A stretch of 9,447 nucleotides of DNA. It comes from Hyphomicrobiales bacterium. Lineage in GTDB: Bacteria > Pseudomonadota > Alphaproteobacteria > Rhizobiales > Aestuariivirgaceae. Both the position numbers and the translations under genes were made by a program. Positions within the stretch are counted from its first letter, which is position 1. The number at the start of each line of letters is the position of its first letter. Shown here piece after piece: positions 1 through 6,483 of this stretch. The notes under the pieces are model-generated. The model searched no databases. It saw nothing but the letters and a program-made list of their open reading frames with translations, and was not told the origin of the DNA. The stretch is taken from positions 1 through 9,447 of the forward strand of contig JACMJT010000606.1 in assembly GCA_014380505.1 (NCBI GenBank). Direction: 5' to 3'.

Positions 1-1
1 G

Positions 2-1009
2 GCAGCGCTGGCGGCGGGCAACAGCGTGATGGCCAAGCCCGCCGAGCAAACGCCGCTGGTGGCATACGAGGCTGTGAAACTCCTGCATCAGGCGGGTGTT
101 CCGGCTTCGGTTCTGCACTTCCTGCCGGGCGATGGCGCGCGCATCGGCAAGACGCTGCTGGCGCACCCCGCACTTTCCGGCGTGGCCTTCACCGGGTCGA
201 CTGAAACCGCTTCGATCATCAACCGGGTCTTGGCGGCAAGGGATGGCGCCATTCCCGCCCTCATCGCCGAAACCGGCGGCATGAACGCCATGATCGTCGA
301 TTCCTCCGCACTTCCCGAACAGGCGGTCCGCGACGTGCTGGCGTCGGCCTTCGACAGCGCCGGCCAGCGCTGTTCGGCGGCGCGCATCCTGTTCGTGCAG
401 GACGACATTGCAGGCCGCGTGATCACCATGCTCAAGGGCGCCATGGCGGAGCTTCACGTGGGCGACCCGCTCGATTATGCGACGGATGTGGGTCCGGTCA
501 TCGACGATGAGGCAAAAACCGTTCTTGAGGCCCACAAGGCCCGTATGAAGGCACAGGAAAAAACCATTATCGATCTGAAGCTTGACGCCGAATGTTCAAG
601 CGGCACTTTCGTTGGTCCGGCGGCCTACGAATTGGCGTCCCTGAAGCCCCTGACGCGAGAAGTCTTCGGCCCCATCCTGCATGTGGTGCGCTTTGCCGGT
701 GACCGCATCGCCGAAGTCTGCGCAGCACTCAATGCCACGGGATTTGGCCTGACGCTGGGCCTCCATACGCGGATCGAATCCACGGTGGAGGAGGTGCGGC
801 GGCTTGCCCGGGTGGGCAATCTGTACGTGAACCGCAACCAGATCGGCGCCGTCGTCGGCGCCCAGCCTTTCGGCGGCGAGGGCCTATCAGGGACTGGTCC
901 AAAGGCCGGTGGTCCTCACTATCTGCACCGGTTCGCCGTGGAGCGCGTGTCCTCGATCGACACTACAGCTTCCGGTGGCAATGCGGCGTTGATGTCGATG
1001 GAGAGTTAG
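2..1009 (+). CDS. putA: Bifunctional proline dehydrogenase/P5C dehydrogenase PutA, C-terminal part (5' cut by window edge)
   Basis: This is the C-terminal L-glutamate-gamma-semialdehyde (P5C) dehydrogenase domain of PutA, which oxidises proline to glutamate with FAD and NAD+. The open frame runs in from the left edge and begins [19 protein letters not shown], the PutA form of the ALDH cofactor-binding segment. The first in-frame start-like codon, GTG at 26, lies inside this motif and is not a real start. The catalytic general base Glu lies in [11 protein letters not shown] (codon 269-271), and the nucleophilic Cys in SAGQRCSA (codon 371-373). The ALDH motif [15 protein letters not shown] and the ending of the PutA family ([16 protein letters not shown]) follow. 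The protein stops about 30 residues after the ALDH fold, so it looks like a short PutA without a long C-terminal extension. The proline dehydrogenase half lies outside the window, so bifunctionality is inferred from the PutA-specific sequence. Its stop overlaps that of the convergent DapA-like gene. Confidence 0.93.
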   Translation, partial: AALAAGNSVMAKPAEQTPLVAYEAVKLLHQAGVPASVLHFLPGDGARIGKTLLAHPALSGVAFTGSTETASIINRVLAARDGAIPALIAETGGMNAMIVDSSALPEQAVRDVLASAFDSAGQRCSAARILFVQDDIAGRVITMLKGAMAELHVGDPLDYATDVGPVIDDEAKTVLEAHKARMKAQEKTIIDLKLDAECSSGTFVGPAAYELASLKPLTREVFGPILHVVRFAGDRIAEVCAALNATGFGLTLGLHTRIESTVEEVRRLARVGNLYVNRNQIGAVVGAQPFGGEGLSGTGPKAGGPHYLHRFAVERVSSIDTTASGGNAALMSMES

Positions 1010-1887
1010 ATTGCTTCGAGTTCCGAAAGAATTCTTTGTACTTTCCCGCGCTCGTCCACGGTGAGGGCCGCTTGTGGCAGAATGGGATTACCAACGTCAT
1101 AGCCTTGGATCAACAATCCGGCCTTGACGCAAGCCGCGAGGCTGTACTGAGCGAAAACTTCATTGATGCGCCAGAGTTTGCGTTGCAACTGCATTGCATC
1201 TGTCCATTGCCCGGACTTGCAGAGATCATAGAGTTTGACACTTTGCCTTGGCACCAGGCAGGCCGGTCCCGCCATCCAGCCAACGCCCCCAATCATCATC
1301 ACACAGGCCGGAATGTGCGAAGAGGCCGCGAAGACGCGCAACTTTCCTCCACACCGGTTCAAGATCGATAGCAAGCGGCCGGTATTCGTCGAGGCATCCT
1401 TAATGTAGGCAATGCGGGGATGCTCCGAGAGCCGCGCAATGACGTCCAGGCTCAAGTCGTTGCGCTGAAATTGGGGATTGGTATAAATCACCACCGGAAT
1501 GTCGACGGCGTCGGCGACGGCGCGGAAATAACTCTCGATCTGCGGGCCATTGAGAGGAAAATAGGACTCGAGGATCGCCAGAATTCCCGAGGCACCCAGC
1601 CGCTGATAGTCCTGCGCTTGCCGTACCGCATCGCCGGTTGCCGTGGACGCCACTCCGGGCACCACGGGCACGCGGCCTGCGGCAGTTTCTATCGTCGTCT
1701 TTACGATTGCCAGGCGCTGTTCCCTGTCGAGGTAAGCGAATTCTCCGGTTGATCCCAGTGGCGTCAAGCCATGCACCCCGGTGCCGATGAGGTCGGAAAC
1801 GAGCCGCCGGTGCACGTCGACCAGCACCTTGCCATCCGGGCCAACGGGCGAAACGAGATAGGGAAATACACCATGGAAATCCTGCAT
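1006..1887 (-). CDS. DapA/NAL-family class I lyase or aldolase of unknown substrate
   Basis: The product is 293 aa, the usual length for the dihydrodipicolinate synthase/N-acetylneuraminate lyase family of cytosolic TIM-barrel enzymes, which form a Schiff base with a 2-oxo acid. Visible family marks are GSTGE at residues 45-49 (carboxylate-binding loop), Tyr135 in VVIYTNP and the Schiff-base lysine Lys163 in AYIKDAS. The position matching Arg138 of E. coli DapA, which binds the aspartate-semialdehyde carboxylate, is Phe140. This argues against a true DapA and for a catabolic lyase, aldolase or deaminase. The ATG at 1887 is supported by GAGGA (complement of 1896-1900) with an 8-nt spacer. The gene is convergent with putA, and several DapA-family enzymes act in hydroxyproline or sugar-acid breakdown, so a link to amino-acid catabolism is possible but unproven. 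It is divergent from the autoinducer-binding gene, with 175 bp between them. Confidence 0.85.
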   Translation of the reverse strand: MQDFHGVFPYLVSPVGPDGKVLVDVHRRLVSDLIGTGVHGLTPLGSTGEFAYLDREQRLAIVKTTIETAAGRVPVVPGVASTATGDAVRQAQDYQRLGASGILAILESYFPLNGPQIESYFRAVADAVDIPVVIYTNPQFQRNDLSLDVIARLSEHPRIAYIKDASTNTGRLLSILNRCGGKLRVFAASSHIPACVMMIGGVGWMAGPACLVPRQSVKLYDLCKSGQWTDAMQLQRKLWRINEVFAQYSLAACVKAGLLIQGYDVGNPILPQAALTVDERGKVQRILSELEAI

Positions 1888-2062
1888 TTTTGCAATCCTC
1901 GCTCCCCTCGTAACAATTGTGCGGGATATTTCTCTCTAAAAACCAGCAAATAGTGCCGATGTCCATGGCAACGGATTGAGCGCGATTTTCCGTAAAATTG
2001 ACCAGAACCCGATAAGCCGGATTTCACGTCTCCCTATTATTCGAAAGCCAGTGAGTGTGTGA
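1888..2062. promoter_or_regulatory. Divergent intergenic region with two small dyads
   Basis: This 175-bp spacer is more AT-rich than its flanks and must hold the promoters of both the DapA-like gene and the autoinducer-binding gene. It contains a perfect 8-bp palindrome ACAATTGT at 1913-1920, 25 bp upstream of the DapA-like start, and a dyad ATTTT-CCGT-AAAAT at 1985-1998. Either could be an operator or chance. I do not see an 18-20 bp lux/tra-box dyad or a convincing -35/-10 pair with normal spacing. The start of the plus-strand gene has only a weak ribosome-binding site, and an in-frame TGA directly precedes its ATG. Confidence 0.35.
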
Positions 2063-2590
2063 ATGAACTTTGATCCCACCAATGAACCCGATGCGGCCTT
2101 TGTTTCGTTCGAGGAGGCCACGCAGTATCTCGAGAAGATGTGCCGGATATTCCAGGTCAGGCATCTCTCATACTGGAGCCTTAGCCTGGTCGGGGGCCTG
2201 CCCGACGAGGTCACCTGGATCGCCACTTACGATCCCGCCTATATGAGCCATTACATGCGCAATTATACACCGGTGGGCGATCCCACCTTCGAATCCGTGG
2301 CAACCGATCCAGTTCTCATCGACTGGGCGGATTCGAGCTCGCAAGATCCAGCGGTCAGAGCGATTCATCGGGCGGCAGAAAAATACGGAATTGCCAAGCA
2401 CGGCTTATCCTACGGCTTCCGCGACGGTGCGGACCGGGCCGTCATGTTTTCGGTGAATGTTGAGTGCGCCGACCCCCAGTGGCCCACGGAGAAGCAGCGC
2501 ATCGTCGGCGTTTTCCGCGGTTTTGCGCATTATTTCCATGGACGCGGCAAGCCCCTGGTGGAATCGCGCCGCATTGCGAGCGCGGCCTAG
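2063..2590 (+). CDS. Stand-alone autoinducer-binding domain protein (LuxR/TraR-like, no HTH)
   Basis: The product is 175 aa and matches only the N-terminal ligand-binding domain of LuxR-family quorum-sensing regulators. Aligned to TraR with no gaps from its Trp57 to Trp85, it has Tyr60 (for Trp57), Tyr64 (Tyr61), Asp73 (Asp70), Pro74 (Pro71) and Trp88 (Trp85). Gly114 in KYGIAKHGLS matches Gly113. So five of six family-invariant positions are kept. Full-length members are about 235-250 aa with a C-terminal GerE-type helix-turn-helix. Here the protein ends at a TAG after RRIASAA, only 7 bp before the dinB stop. I find no HTH-like sequence downstream in any plus frame. The in-frame TGA just before ATG 2063 fixes this as the first possible ATG; the Shine-Dalgarno is poor. 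It may be a non-DNA-binding modulator that pairs with a complete LuxR protein, as truncated TraR homologues do, or an old truncated gene still kept open. The family call is strong; the role is inference. Confidence 0.8.
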   Translation: MNFDPTNEPDAAFVSFEEATQYLEKMCRIFQVRHLSYWSLSLVGGLPDEVTWIATYDPAYMSHYMRNYTPVGDPTFESVATDPVLIDWADSSSQDPAVRAIHRAAEKYGIAKHGLSYGFRDGADRAVMFSVNVECADPQWPTEKQRIVGVFRGFAHYFHGRGKPLVESRRIASAA

Positions 2591-2597
2591 GCGCACT

Positions 2598-3884
2598 TCA
2601 GCCATCCTTGTCTTCGCGCAGCACGATGCCGCGCTCGACGGCGTCGCGGCCGAATTTTGTGCGGAGCTTGTCCATGGCAAGTTCGGCCCGGGCGCTTGTG
2701 GCCACGCGTGCATCGAGGGTTTCGGTCTCGGCGTCCGGTTCGGCAGGGGTAAGGTTGGTCACGCCGACGCCGATAAGACGAAAGGTGGTGCCCGTGGCCT
2801 CGCGCTTCAGCAGCGGTTTGGCCGCTTCGAAGATGCGCGCAGCCAGCAGCGTGGGCTCGCCCAGCGAGACATTGCGGGTGCGGGAACGGAAGTCCGCCGT
2901 CTTGAGCTTGAGCACAACGGTTTGGCCCGCGAGACCTTCGCCCTTGGCCCGGCGCGAAACCTTCTCGGCCAGGCGCCAGAGGATGGTTTCAAGTTCGCCA
3001 TAGTCGCGCAGATCGGTGTTGAAGGTGGTCTCCGCACTGATGCTCTTGGAACGATCGTCGGCTGAGACGTTGCGAACATCCTCGCCCCGCGCGAGGTGAT
3101 ACAGCCTGCTGCCCATGCTGCCATAGCTCTTCATCAGTTCGATCTTATCCATGGATTGAAGCTGGCCGATGCGGGTTATGCCATCGCGAGCGAGCTGTTC
3201 CTGCATGGCGCGGCCCACACCCCAGATGAGTCCAACCGGCTTTTCGGCGAGAAAGGCCTTGGCTTCCGATTGCCCGAGCACGGAGAATCCCCGTGGCTTT
3301 TCGAGATCGGACGCGACCTTTGCCAGATATTTGTTGTACGACAGCCCCACCGATGCGCTGATGCCGATCCGCGTCTCGATGGTCTTGATGAGTTTTGCCA
3401 GCGATAGCGCCGGGCTCATGGCGTGGAGCCGGGCGGTTCCCGTCAGGTCGAGGAAAGCCTCGTCGATGGAAAGCGGCTCGACAAGTGGCGTCAGCTCTAG
3501 CAACAGCTCCCGCACTTGACGGCCCGCTTGAACGTATTTCGCCATGTCGGGCTTGATGACCACGGCATCGGGACAAAGTGCGAGCGCCTTGAACATCGGC
3601 ATCGCCGATTTCACGCCCCGTATGCGCGCCACATAGCAGGCGGTCGAAACAACGCCCCGTGTGCCGCCTCCGATAATCACCGGCCTATCGACAAGAGCGG
3701 GATTATCACGCTTCTCGACGGAAGCGTAGAATGCGTCGCAATCGATGTGGGCGATGGATAGCGTATGAAGTTCGGGATGGCGGATCAGGCGTGGACTGCC
3801 GCAAGCCTGGCAGCGCCGCTCCTCGTCCTGAACCGGCACCAGGCAATCGCGGCAAAAGGCCTCCATGGCCGCCATGTGCTCCAT
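2598..3884 (-). CDS. dinB: DNA polymerase IV (Y-family, translesion synthesis)
   Basis: DinB is an error-prone polymerase that extends past lesions and mispaired ends. Numbering from the ATG at 3884 (428 aa): the N-terminal catalytic motif [12 protein letters not shown] places metal ligands Asp48 and Asp50 and steric-gate Tyr53, and [12 protein letters not shown] supplies Asp141 and Glu142. The helix-hairpin-helix region ([15 protein letters not shown]) and little finger follow, ending [14 protein letters not shown] see no clear QLxLGL-type clamp-binding tail at the end. Before the polymerase core is a zinc ribbon, FCRDC...CQACG (Cys11, 14, 25, 28), a feature I recall from rhizobial DinB proteins. 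The frame stays open up to 3968, but that would overlap the GST ribosome-binding site. ATGs at 3884, 3875 and 3866 are all possible and none has a good Shine-Dalgarno. No alphaproteobacterial LexA box (GTTC-N7-GTTC or GAAC-N7-GAAC) was seen upstream. Confidence 0.93.
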   Translation of the reverse strand: MEHMAAMEAFCRDCLVPVQDEERRCQACGSPRLIRHPELHTLSIAHIDCDAFYASVEKRDNPALVDRPVIIGGGTRGVVSTACYVARIRGVKSAMPMFKALALCPDAVVIKPDMAKYVQAGRQVRELLLELTPLVEPLSIDEAFLDLTGTARLHAMSPALSLAKLIKTIETRIGISASVGLSYNKYLAKVASDLEKPRGFSVLGQSEAKAFLAEKPVGLIWGVGRAMQEQLARDGITRIGQLQSMDKIELMKSYGSMGSRLYHLARGEDVRNVSADDRSKSISAETTFNTDLRDYGELETILWRLAEKVSRRAKGEGLAGQTVVLKLKTADFRSRTRNVSLGEPTLLAARIFEAAKPLLKREATGTTFRLIGVGVTNLTPAEPDAETETLDARVATSARAELAMDKLRTKFGRDAVERGIVLREDKDG

Positions 3885-3960
3885 CCATGAAAGACTAGCG
3901 CTAAAACACGTTTTGCGAAACAATGGGTCCGGGCGTGCAAGGCAAGCGGGAGGAACAGCG
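3885..3960. promoter_or_regulatory. Divergent dinB / GST promoter region with overlapping dyads
   Basis: This 76-bp spacer must contain the divergent start signals of dinB and of the GST-ureohydrolase unit. It holds AAAACACGTTTT (3903-3914, five paired positions on each side of AC), overlapped by GTTTTGCGAAAC (3910-3921, six pairs including one G-T). This could be a repressor site acting on both directions or chance in an AT-rich patch. Near the GST start, GGGAGG at 3948-3953 is a strong Shine-Dalgarno placed 7 nt before GTG 3961, which decides that start. Confidence 0.4.
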
Positions 3961-4578
3961 GTGTACAAACTCTATAACGTCAAGGCCTGGGGTTCACTCG
4001 GTGTGCATTTCCTTCTGGAAGAGATGGAGGTGCCCTACACCAATATCTGGATGACGCCCGAGCAGGTGAAGGCTCCGGAATTCCTCGATATTAGTCCGCT
4101 CGGACTGATCCCGGCACTTGGGCTTCAGGATGGAAGGTCGCTGTTTGAGTCCGCCGCCATCGTTTCGTTTTTGGTGACCGCGCACCCCGACAAGGGACTG
4201 TCGCCCCAGCCGGGGTCCGACGACTATGGCGAATTCCTCTCGTGGCTGCATTTCATGGGCACCAATCTCTATTCAGCGATTCCCCACACAGATCCGACAA
4301 ACACCTACGATCCGGCGATCGTCGCAAAATGCGATCGCCTATGGGCCATTCTTGCGCAACGGCTTGAAGCAGAGGGGCCCTGGCTCATGGGAGAAACCTA
4401 TTCAGCGCTCGATGCCTACGCCTTCATGATCAGCTTGTGGGGCAAGCCGACGGAATCGGCAGTGCATAAGAAATTCCCCGCCATTGCAAAGCTGGCGCGG
4501 GCCATACGGGCGCGCCCCAAACTCAAAGCGGCACTGGAAGCCCACGGTGTCCTGGAAGTCGGTGGGTATCGGGGATGA
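3961..4578 (+). CDS. Glutathione S-transferase family protein
   Basis: The product is 205 aa with a two-domain GST fold: an N-terminal thioredoxin-like domain (about 1-75) and a helical C-terminal domain (about 90-190). Visible marks are the cis-proline Pro51 in GLIPALGL, the glutathione gamma-glutamyl contact Glu63-Ser64 in LFESAAI, and the N-capping box Ser148-x-x-Asp151 in YSALDAYAF. Aligned to beta-class GSTs, the catalytic Cys10 position is Gly11 and the neighbouring serine is kept as Ser12, so a serine mechanism or a non-transferase role is possible. The GTG start at 3961 is chosen because of GGGAGG 7 nt upstream; the frame stays open farther upstream but would run into dinB. Its TGA overlaps the next gene's ATG (ATGA at 4575-4578), so the two are translationally coupled. 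The substrate is unknown. Confidence 0.85.
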   Translation: MYKLYNVKAWGSLGVHFLLEEMEVPYTNIWMTPEQVKAPEFLDISPLGLIPALGLQDGRSLFESAAIVSFLVTAHPDKGLSPQPGSDDYGEFLSWLHFMGTNLYSAIPHTDPTNTYDPAIVAKCDRLWAILAQRLEAEGPWLMGETYSALDAYAFMISLWGKPTESAVHKKFPAIAKLARAIRARPKLKAALEAHGVLEVGGYRG

Positions 4579-5567
4579 GCGAGGACGCTACCGATCGCAT
4601 GATGATGGAGACGCTCTATTGGTGGGGCGTGCCGACGCTGTTCCGCTGTCCCCATGACTCCAATCCCGCGAACACCGATATCGCGCTGGTAGGTGTTCCC
4701 CACAGTTCCGGCAACGGATCGACGGAGCGCGACCAGCACCTGGGCCCCCGCGCCGTGCGCCATGTCTCCGCCCATAACCGGCGCTATCACAAGCATTTCG
4801 GCTTCTCGCCGTGGGAAGCCTGCCGCATCAATGATCTGGGCGATGTGCCGTTGCCGGAGGCCATGGACAACGAGGCCAGCGTTGCGCGGATCAGCGCGTT
4901 CTACCGCAAGATCGATGAGGCGGGCGCCAATCCGGTTTCCGTCGGCGGCGATCACGGCATCACCGGGGCCATCGTGCAGGCCATTGCCGGGGAGCATGCA
5001 AGGCTGACCGGCGGGCGCAAGGCAGCGCTCTTGCATTTCGATGCCCACACGGATTCCTACGAGAACATTCCCCACTGGATGGGCGCCAAAAAATCCGCGG
5101 CCCACTGGGCGGCCTATTGCGTGCGGCAGGGCAATCTCGACGCCTCAAAAAGCGTCCAAATCGGCATGCGCGGCAATCCGCGCACCCCCGATTGGCTGAA
5201 ACCCTCTTACGACCTCGGCTACGAGGTCATCACCATGGATCGTTACCGTGAGATCGGCCCCGAAGCCTGTATCGCCATCATCCGCCAACGGATCGGCGAC
5301 GCGCCCCTCTACATCACCTTCGATCTCGACTGCCTCGATCCTTCCGTGGCACCAGGCGTCTCCAACATCGAGGCCGGTGTAACGGGCTGGAACATCGACG
5401 AGGCCAACCGGCTGCTGCGCGCGGTTCGTGGCTTCAACGTGATCGGCGGCGACGTCGTCTGCCTGATGCCGACCAAGGACAGTCCAAACAACATCACCGC
5501 CATGGTTGCCGCCCATGTGATGTTCGAGATTGTCAGCCTGATCGCTGATGGAAAACGGAAATCTTAA
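4575..5567 (+). CDS. Agmatinase/arginase-superfamily (ureohydrolase) enzyme
   Basis: The product is 330 aa, the normal length for ureohydrolases, which hydrolyse guanidino or formimino compounds with a binuclear Mn or Ni centre. All metal-ligand motifs are present: GGDHG with His127; HFDAHTDS with Asp156, His158 and Asp160; and FDLDCLDPSVAPG with Asp250 and Asp252. The segment after the last motif is unusual. Where agmatinases and arginases read D-x-x-E-x-x-P, with Glu (277 of arginase) contacting the guanidinium group, this protein has GGDVVCLMP, with Cys296 in that position. The usual GTGTPE loop reads GVSNIE. It is therefore probably an active metallohydrolase with a substrate other than agmatine or arginine, but database naming as agmatinase is likely. 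It starts in the ATGA overlap with the GST gene, so the two are one unit. The gene ends at TAA 5565-5567; no terminator hairpin is clear after it. Confidence 0.87.
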   Translation: MSEDATDRMMMETLYWWGVPTLFRCPHDSNPANTDIALVGVPHSSGNGSTERDQHLGPRAVRHVSAHNRRYHKHFGFSPWEACRINDLGDVPLPEAMDNEASVARISAFYRKIDEAGANPVSVGGDHGITGAIVQAIAGEHARLTGGRKAALLHFDAHTDSYENIPHWMGAKKSAAHWAAYCVRQGNLDASKSVQIGMRGNPRTPDWLKPSYDLGYEVITMDRYREIGPEACIAIIRQRIGDAPLYITFDLDCLDPSVAPGVSNIEAGVTGWNIDEANRLLRAVRGFNVIGGDVVCLMPTKDSPNNITAMVAAHVMFEIVSLIADGKRKS

Positions 5568-5615
5568 AATAGGTTGATACCGCTGGGCCCGCGCAATGTC
5601 CGCAAGAATGCCTCA

Positions 5616-5891
5616 TCATCCTTCCAGGCACCGGCCGGCGGCATCAATTGACTCAGGGTCAATGCCTTCCGATTCGGCGAAGATCAACAAAAGGGATTGA
5701 TCGCCGCGCAGGTACTCAAGGACGCCGGCGAGGTATTCCGGCACATTGGCGCTGGCGCGGATCGTCTCGGGCGCTGTCCCGGTGATCCCCATGAAGCGGC
5801 TGACCCGGTCCGGGTCACTTACGAGAAAAGCCAATGCCTTCAAAGCGATGATTTGCGATTCATCATGGCTTATGGAAGATTTTTTCAACAT
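5616..5891 (-). CDS. DUF3572 family small protein
   Basis: The product is 91 aa and has the pattern I associate with DUF3572, a small alphaproteobacterial family of unknown function: an ALKALAFLVSDPDRVSRFM helix near residues 17-35, then TGTAPETIRASA, then PEYLAGVLEYLRGDQSLLLIF and an acidic end with DPESIDAA. It is soluble and probably all-helical, with no signal peptide or membrane segment. The ATG at 5891 is the natural start; the Shine-Dalgarno is weak. It is divergent from divK with a 157-bp shared spacer. From memory, this gene sits next to divK in other Rhizobiales, which supports both the family call and possible shared regulation. No catalytic or metal-binding motif is visible. Confidence 0.8.
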   Translation of the reverse strand: MLKKSSISHDESQIIALKALAFLVSDPDRVSRFMGITGTAPETIRASANVPEYLAGVLEYLRGDQSLLLIFAESEGIDPESIDAAGRCLEG

Positions 5892-6048
5892 TTTCGCCCA
5901 TAGTTAACCACCCAAGCTTGACGCCTCGCAAGAGCCGTCATGGATTAAGCTGTTGGTTACCCGGAGGGCCGACAATCGCGTTAACAATAAGGGAGCTTGC
6001 TGAGCGGCCGCCGGAAGGTTGCCGCATTGGCATGTAACAGAGGCCGGA
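5892..6048. promoter_or_regulatory. divK-pleD upstream region with TTAAC motifs (candidate CtrA half-sites)
   Basis: This 157-bp spacer contains GTTAAC twice (5903-5908 and 5980-5985). The first is part of TTAACCAC (5904-5911), one base from the TTAACCAT half-site reported for CtrA. A TTAA (5945-5948) and a TTAC (5957-5960) lie between them, 8 nt apart, so they miss the full TTAA-N7-TTAA spacing. divK is a known CtrA-regulated gene in Caulobacter and relatives, which makes the motifs plausible but not proven. AGAGG at 6039-6043, 5 nt before the ATG at 6049, is the best ribosome-binding site for divK. Confidence 0.35.
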
Positions 6049-6483
6049 ATGACGACTTCAGTTTCAAGTTCGGTAGGACAAATGAAAACCCCCGGGGCCG
6101 TGCCGGAAAGCCCGAAACGCGTTCTCATCGTTGAAGACAACGAACTCAATATGAAGTTGTTCAACGATCTGCTTGAGGCCAATGGTTATGCGGTGATCCA
6201 GACCCGCGATGGCCTCTCCGCACTCGATCTCGCCCGCAAGCACATGCCGGACCTGATCCTCATGGATATCCAGTTGCCGGAAGTCTCCGGCATCGAGGTC
6301 ACCAAGTGGCTCAAGGAGGACGACGAGCTGAAGCGCATTCCGGTGATCGCGGTCACCGCTTTCGCCATGAAGGGCGATGAGCAGAAGATCCGCGAAGGCG
6401 GCTGCGAGGCCTATATTTCGAAACCCATTTCCGTCGTGGGCTTTTTGCAAACCATTGACAGTTTCCTCAAGCAGCCAAAATGA
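6049..6483 (+). CDS. divK: Single-domain response regulator DivK
   Basis: DivK is a stand-alone receiver protein that signals in the PleC-DivJ-DivL phosphorelay controlling CtrA activity and asymmetric division. The product from this start is 144 aa. The receiver residues are complete: acidic pair Glu29-Asp30 in [13 protein letters not shown], phosphoacceptor Asp73 in [13 protein letters not shown], Thr103 in [10 protein letters not shown] and Lys125 in YISKPIS. These segments are near-identical to Caulobacter and rhizobial DivK. No output domain follows. The start at 6049 has a good Shine-Dalgarno and gives about 22 extra residues, rich in Ser/Thr/Pro, before the receiver core; a start at 6082 would be closer to the usual length but has GGTAGGA only 3 nt upstream. 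Its TGA overlaps the pleD ATG (6480-6483), so the two genes are coupled. Confidence 0.93.
   Translation: MTTSVSSSVGQMKTPGAVPESPKRVLIVEDNELNMKLFNDLLEANGYAVIQTRDGLSALDLARKHMPDLILMDIQLPEVSGIEVTKWLKEDDELKRIPVIAVTAFAMKGDEQKIREGGCEAYISKPISVVGFLQTIDSFLKQPK

Noticed and set aside
26..28. GTG as the start of a 327-aa aldehyde dehydrogenase
   Set aside because: The frame is open to the left edge and upstream codons (AALAAGNS) belong to the PutA motif, so the gene is cut by the window rather than starting here.
1400..1966. 188-codon minus-strand frame overlapping the DapA-like gene
   Set aside because: It is an Arg-rich shifted reading of the DapA-like coding sequence without its own family features.
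2457..3065. Plus-strand frames of about 180-200 codons after the autoinducer-binding gene, checked for a frameshifted HTH
   Set aside because: The translation is low-complexity Ala/Gly/Arg-rich antisense of dinB and contains no LuxR-type HTH pattern.
3885..3960. LexA box for dinB
   Set aside because: No GTTC-N7-GTTC or GAAC-N7-GAAC repeat is present; the single GAAC near 3953 has no partner at the right distance.
3885..3968. Extended dinB N-terminus up to ATG 3968
   Set aside because: The extra 28 residues match no DinB feature, and that start would cover the strong GST ribosome-binding site and start codon.
5568..5615. Terminator after the ureohydrolase gene
   Set aside because: No stem-loop with a T-run could be found in this 48-bp gap.
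5945..5960. Full CtrA site TTAA-N7-TTAA
   Set aside because: The spacing is 8 rather than 7 and the second half is TTAC, so only half-site matches are claimed.
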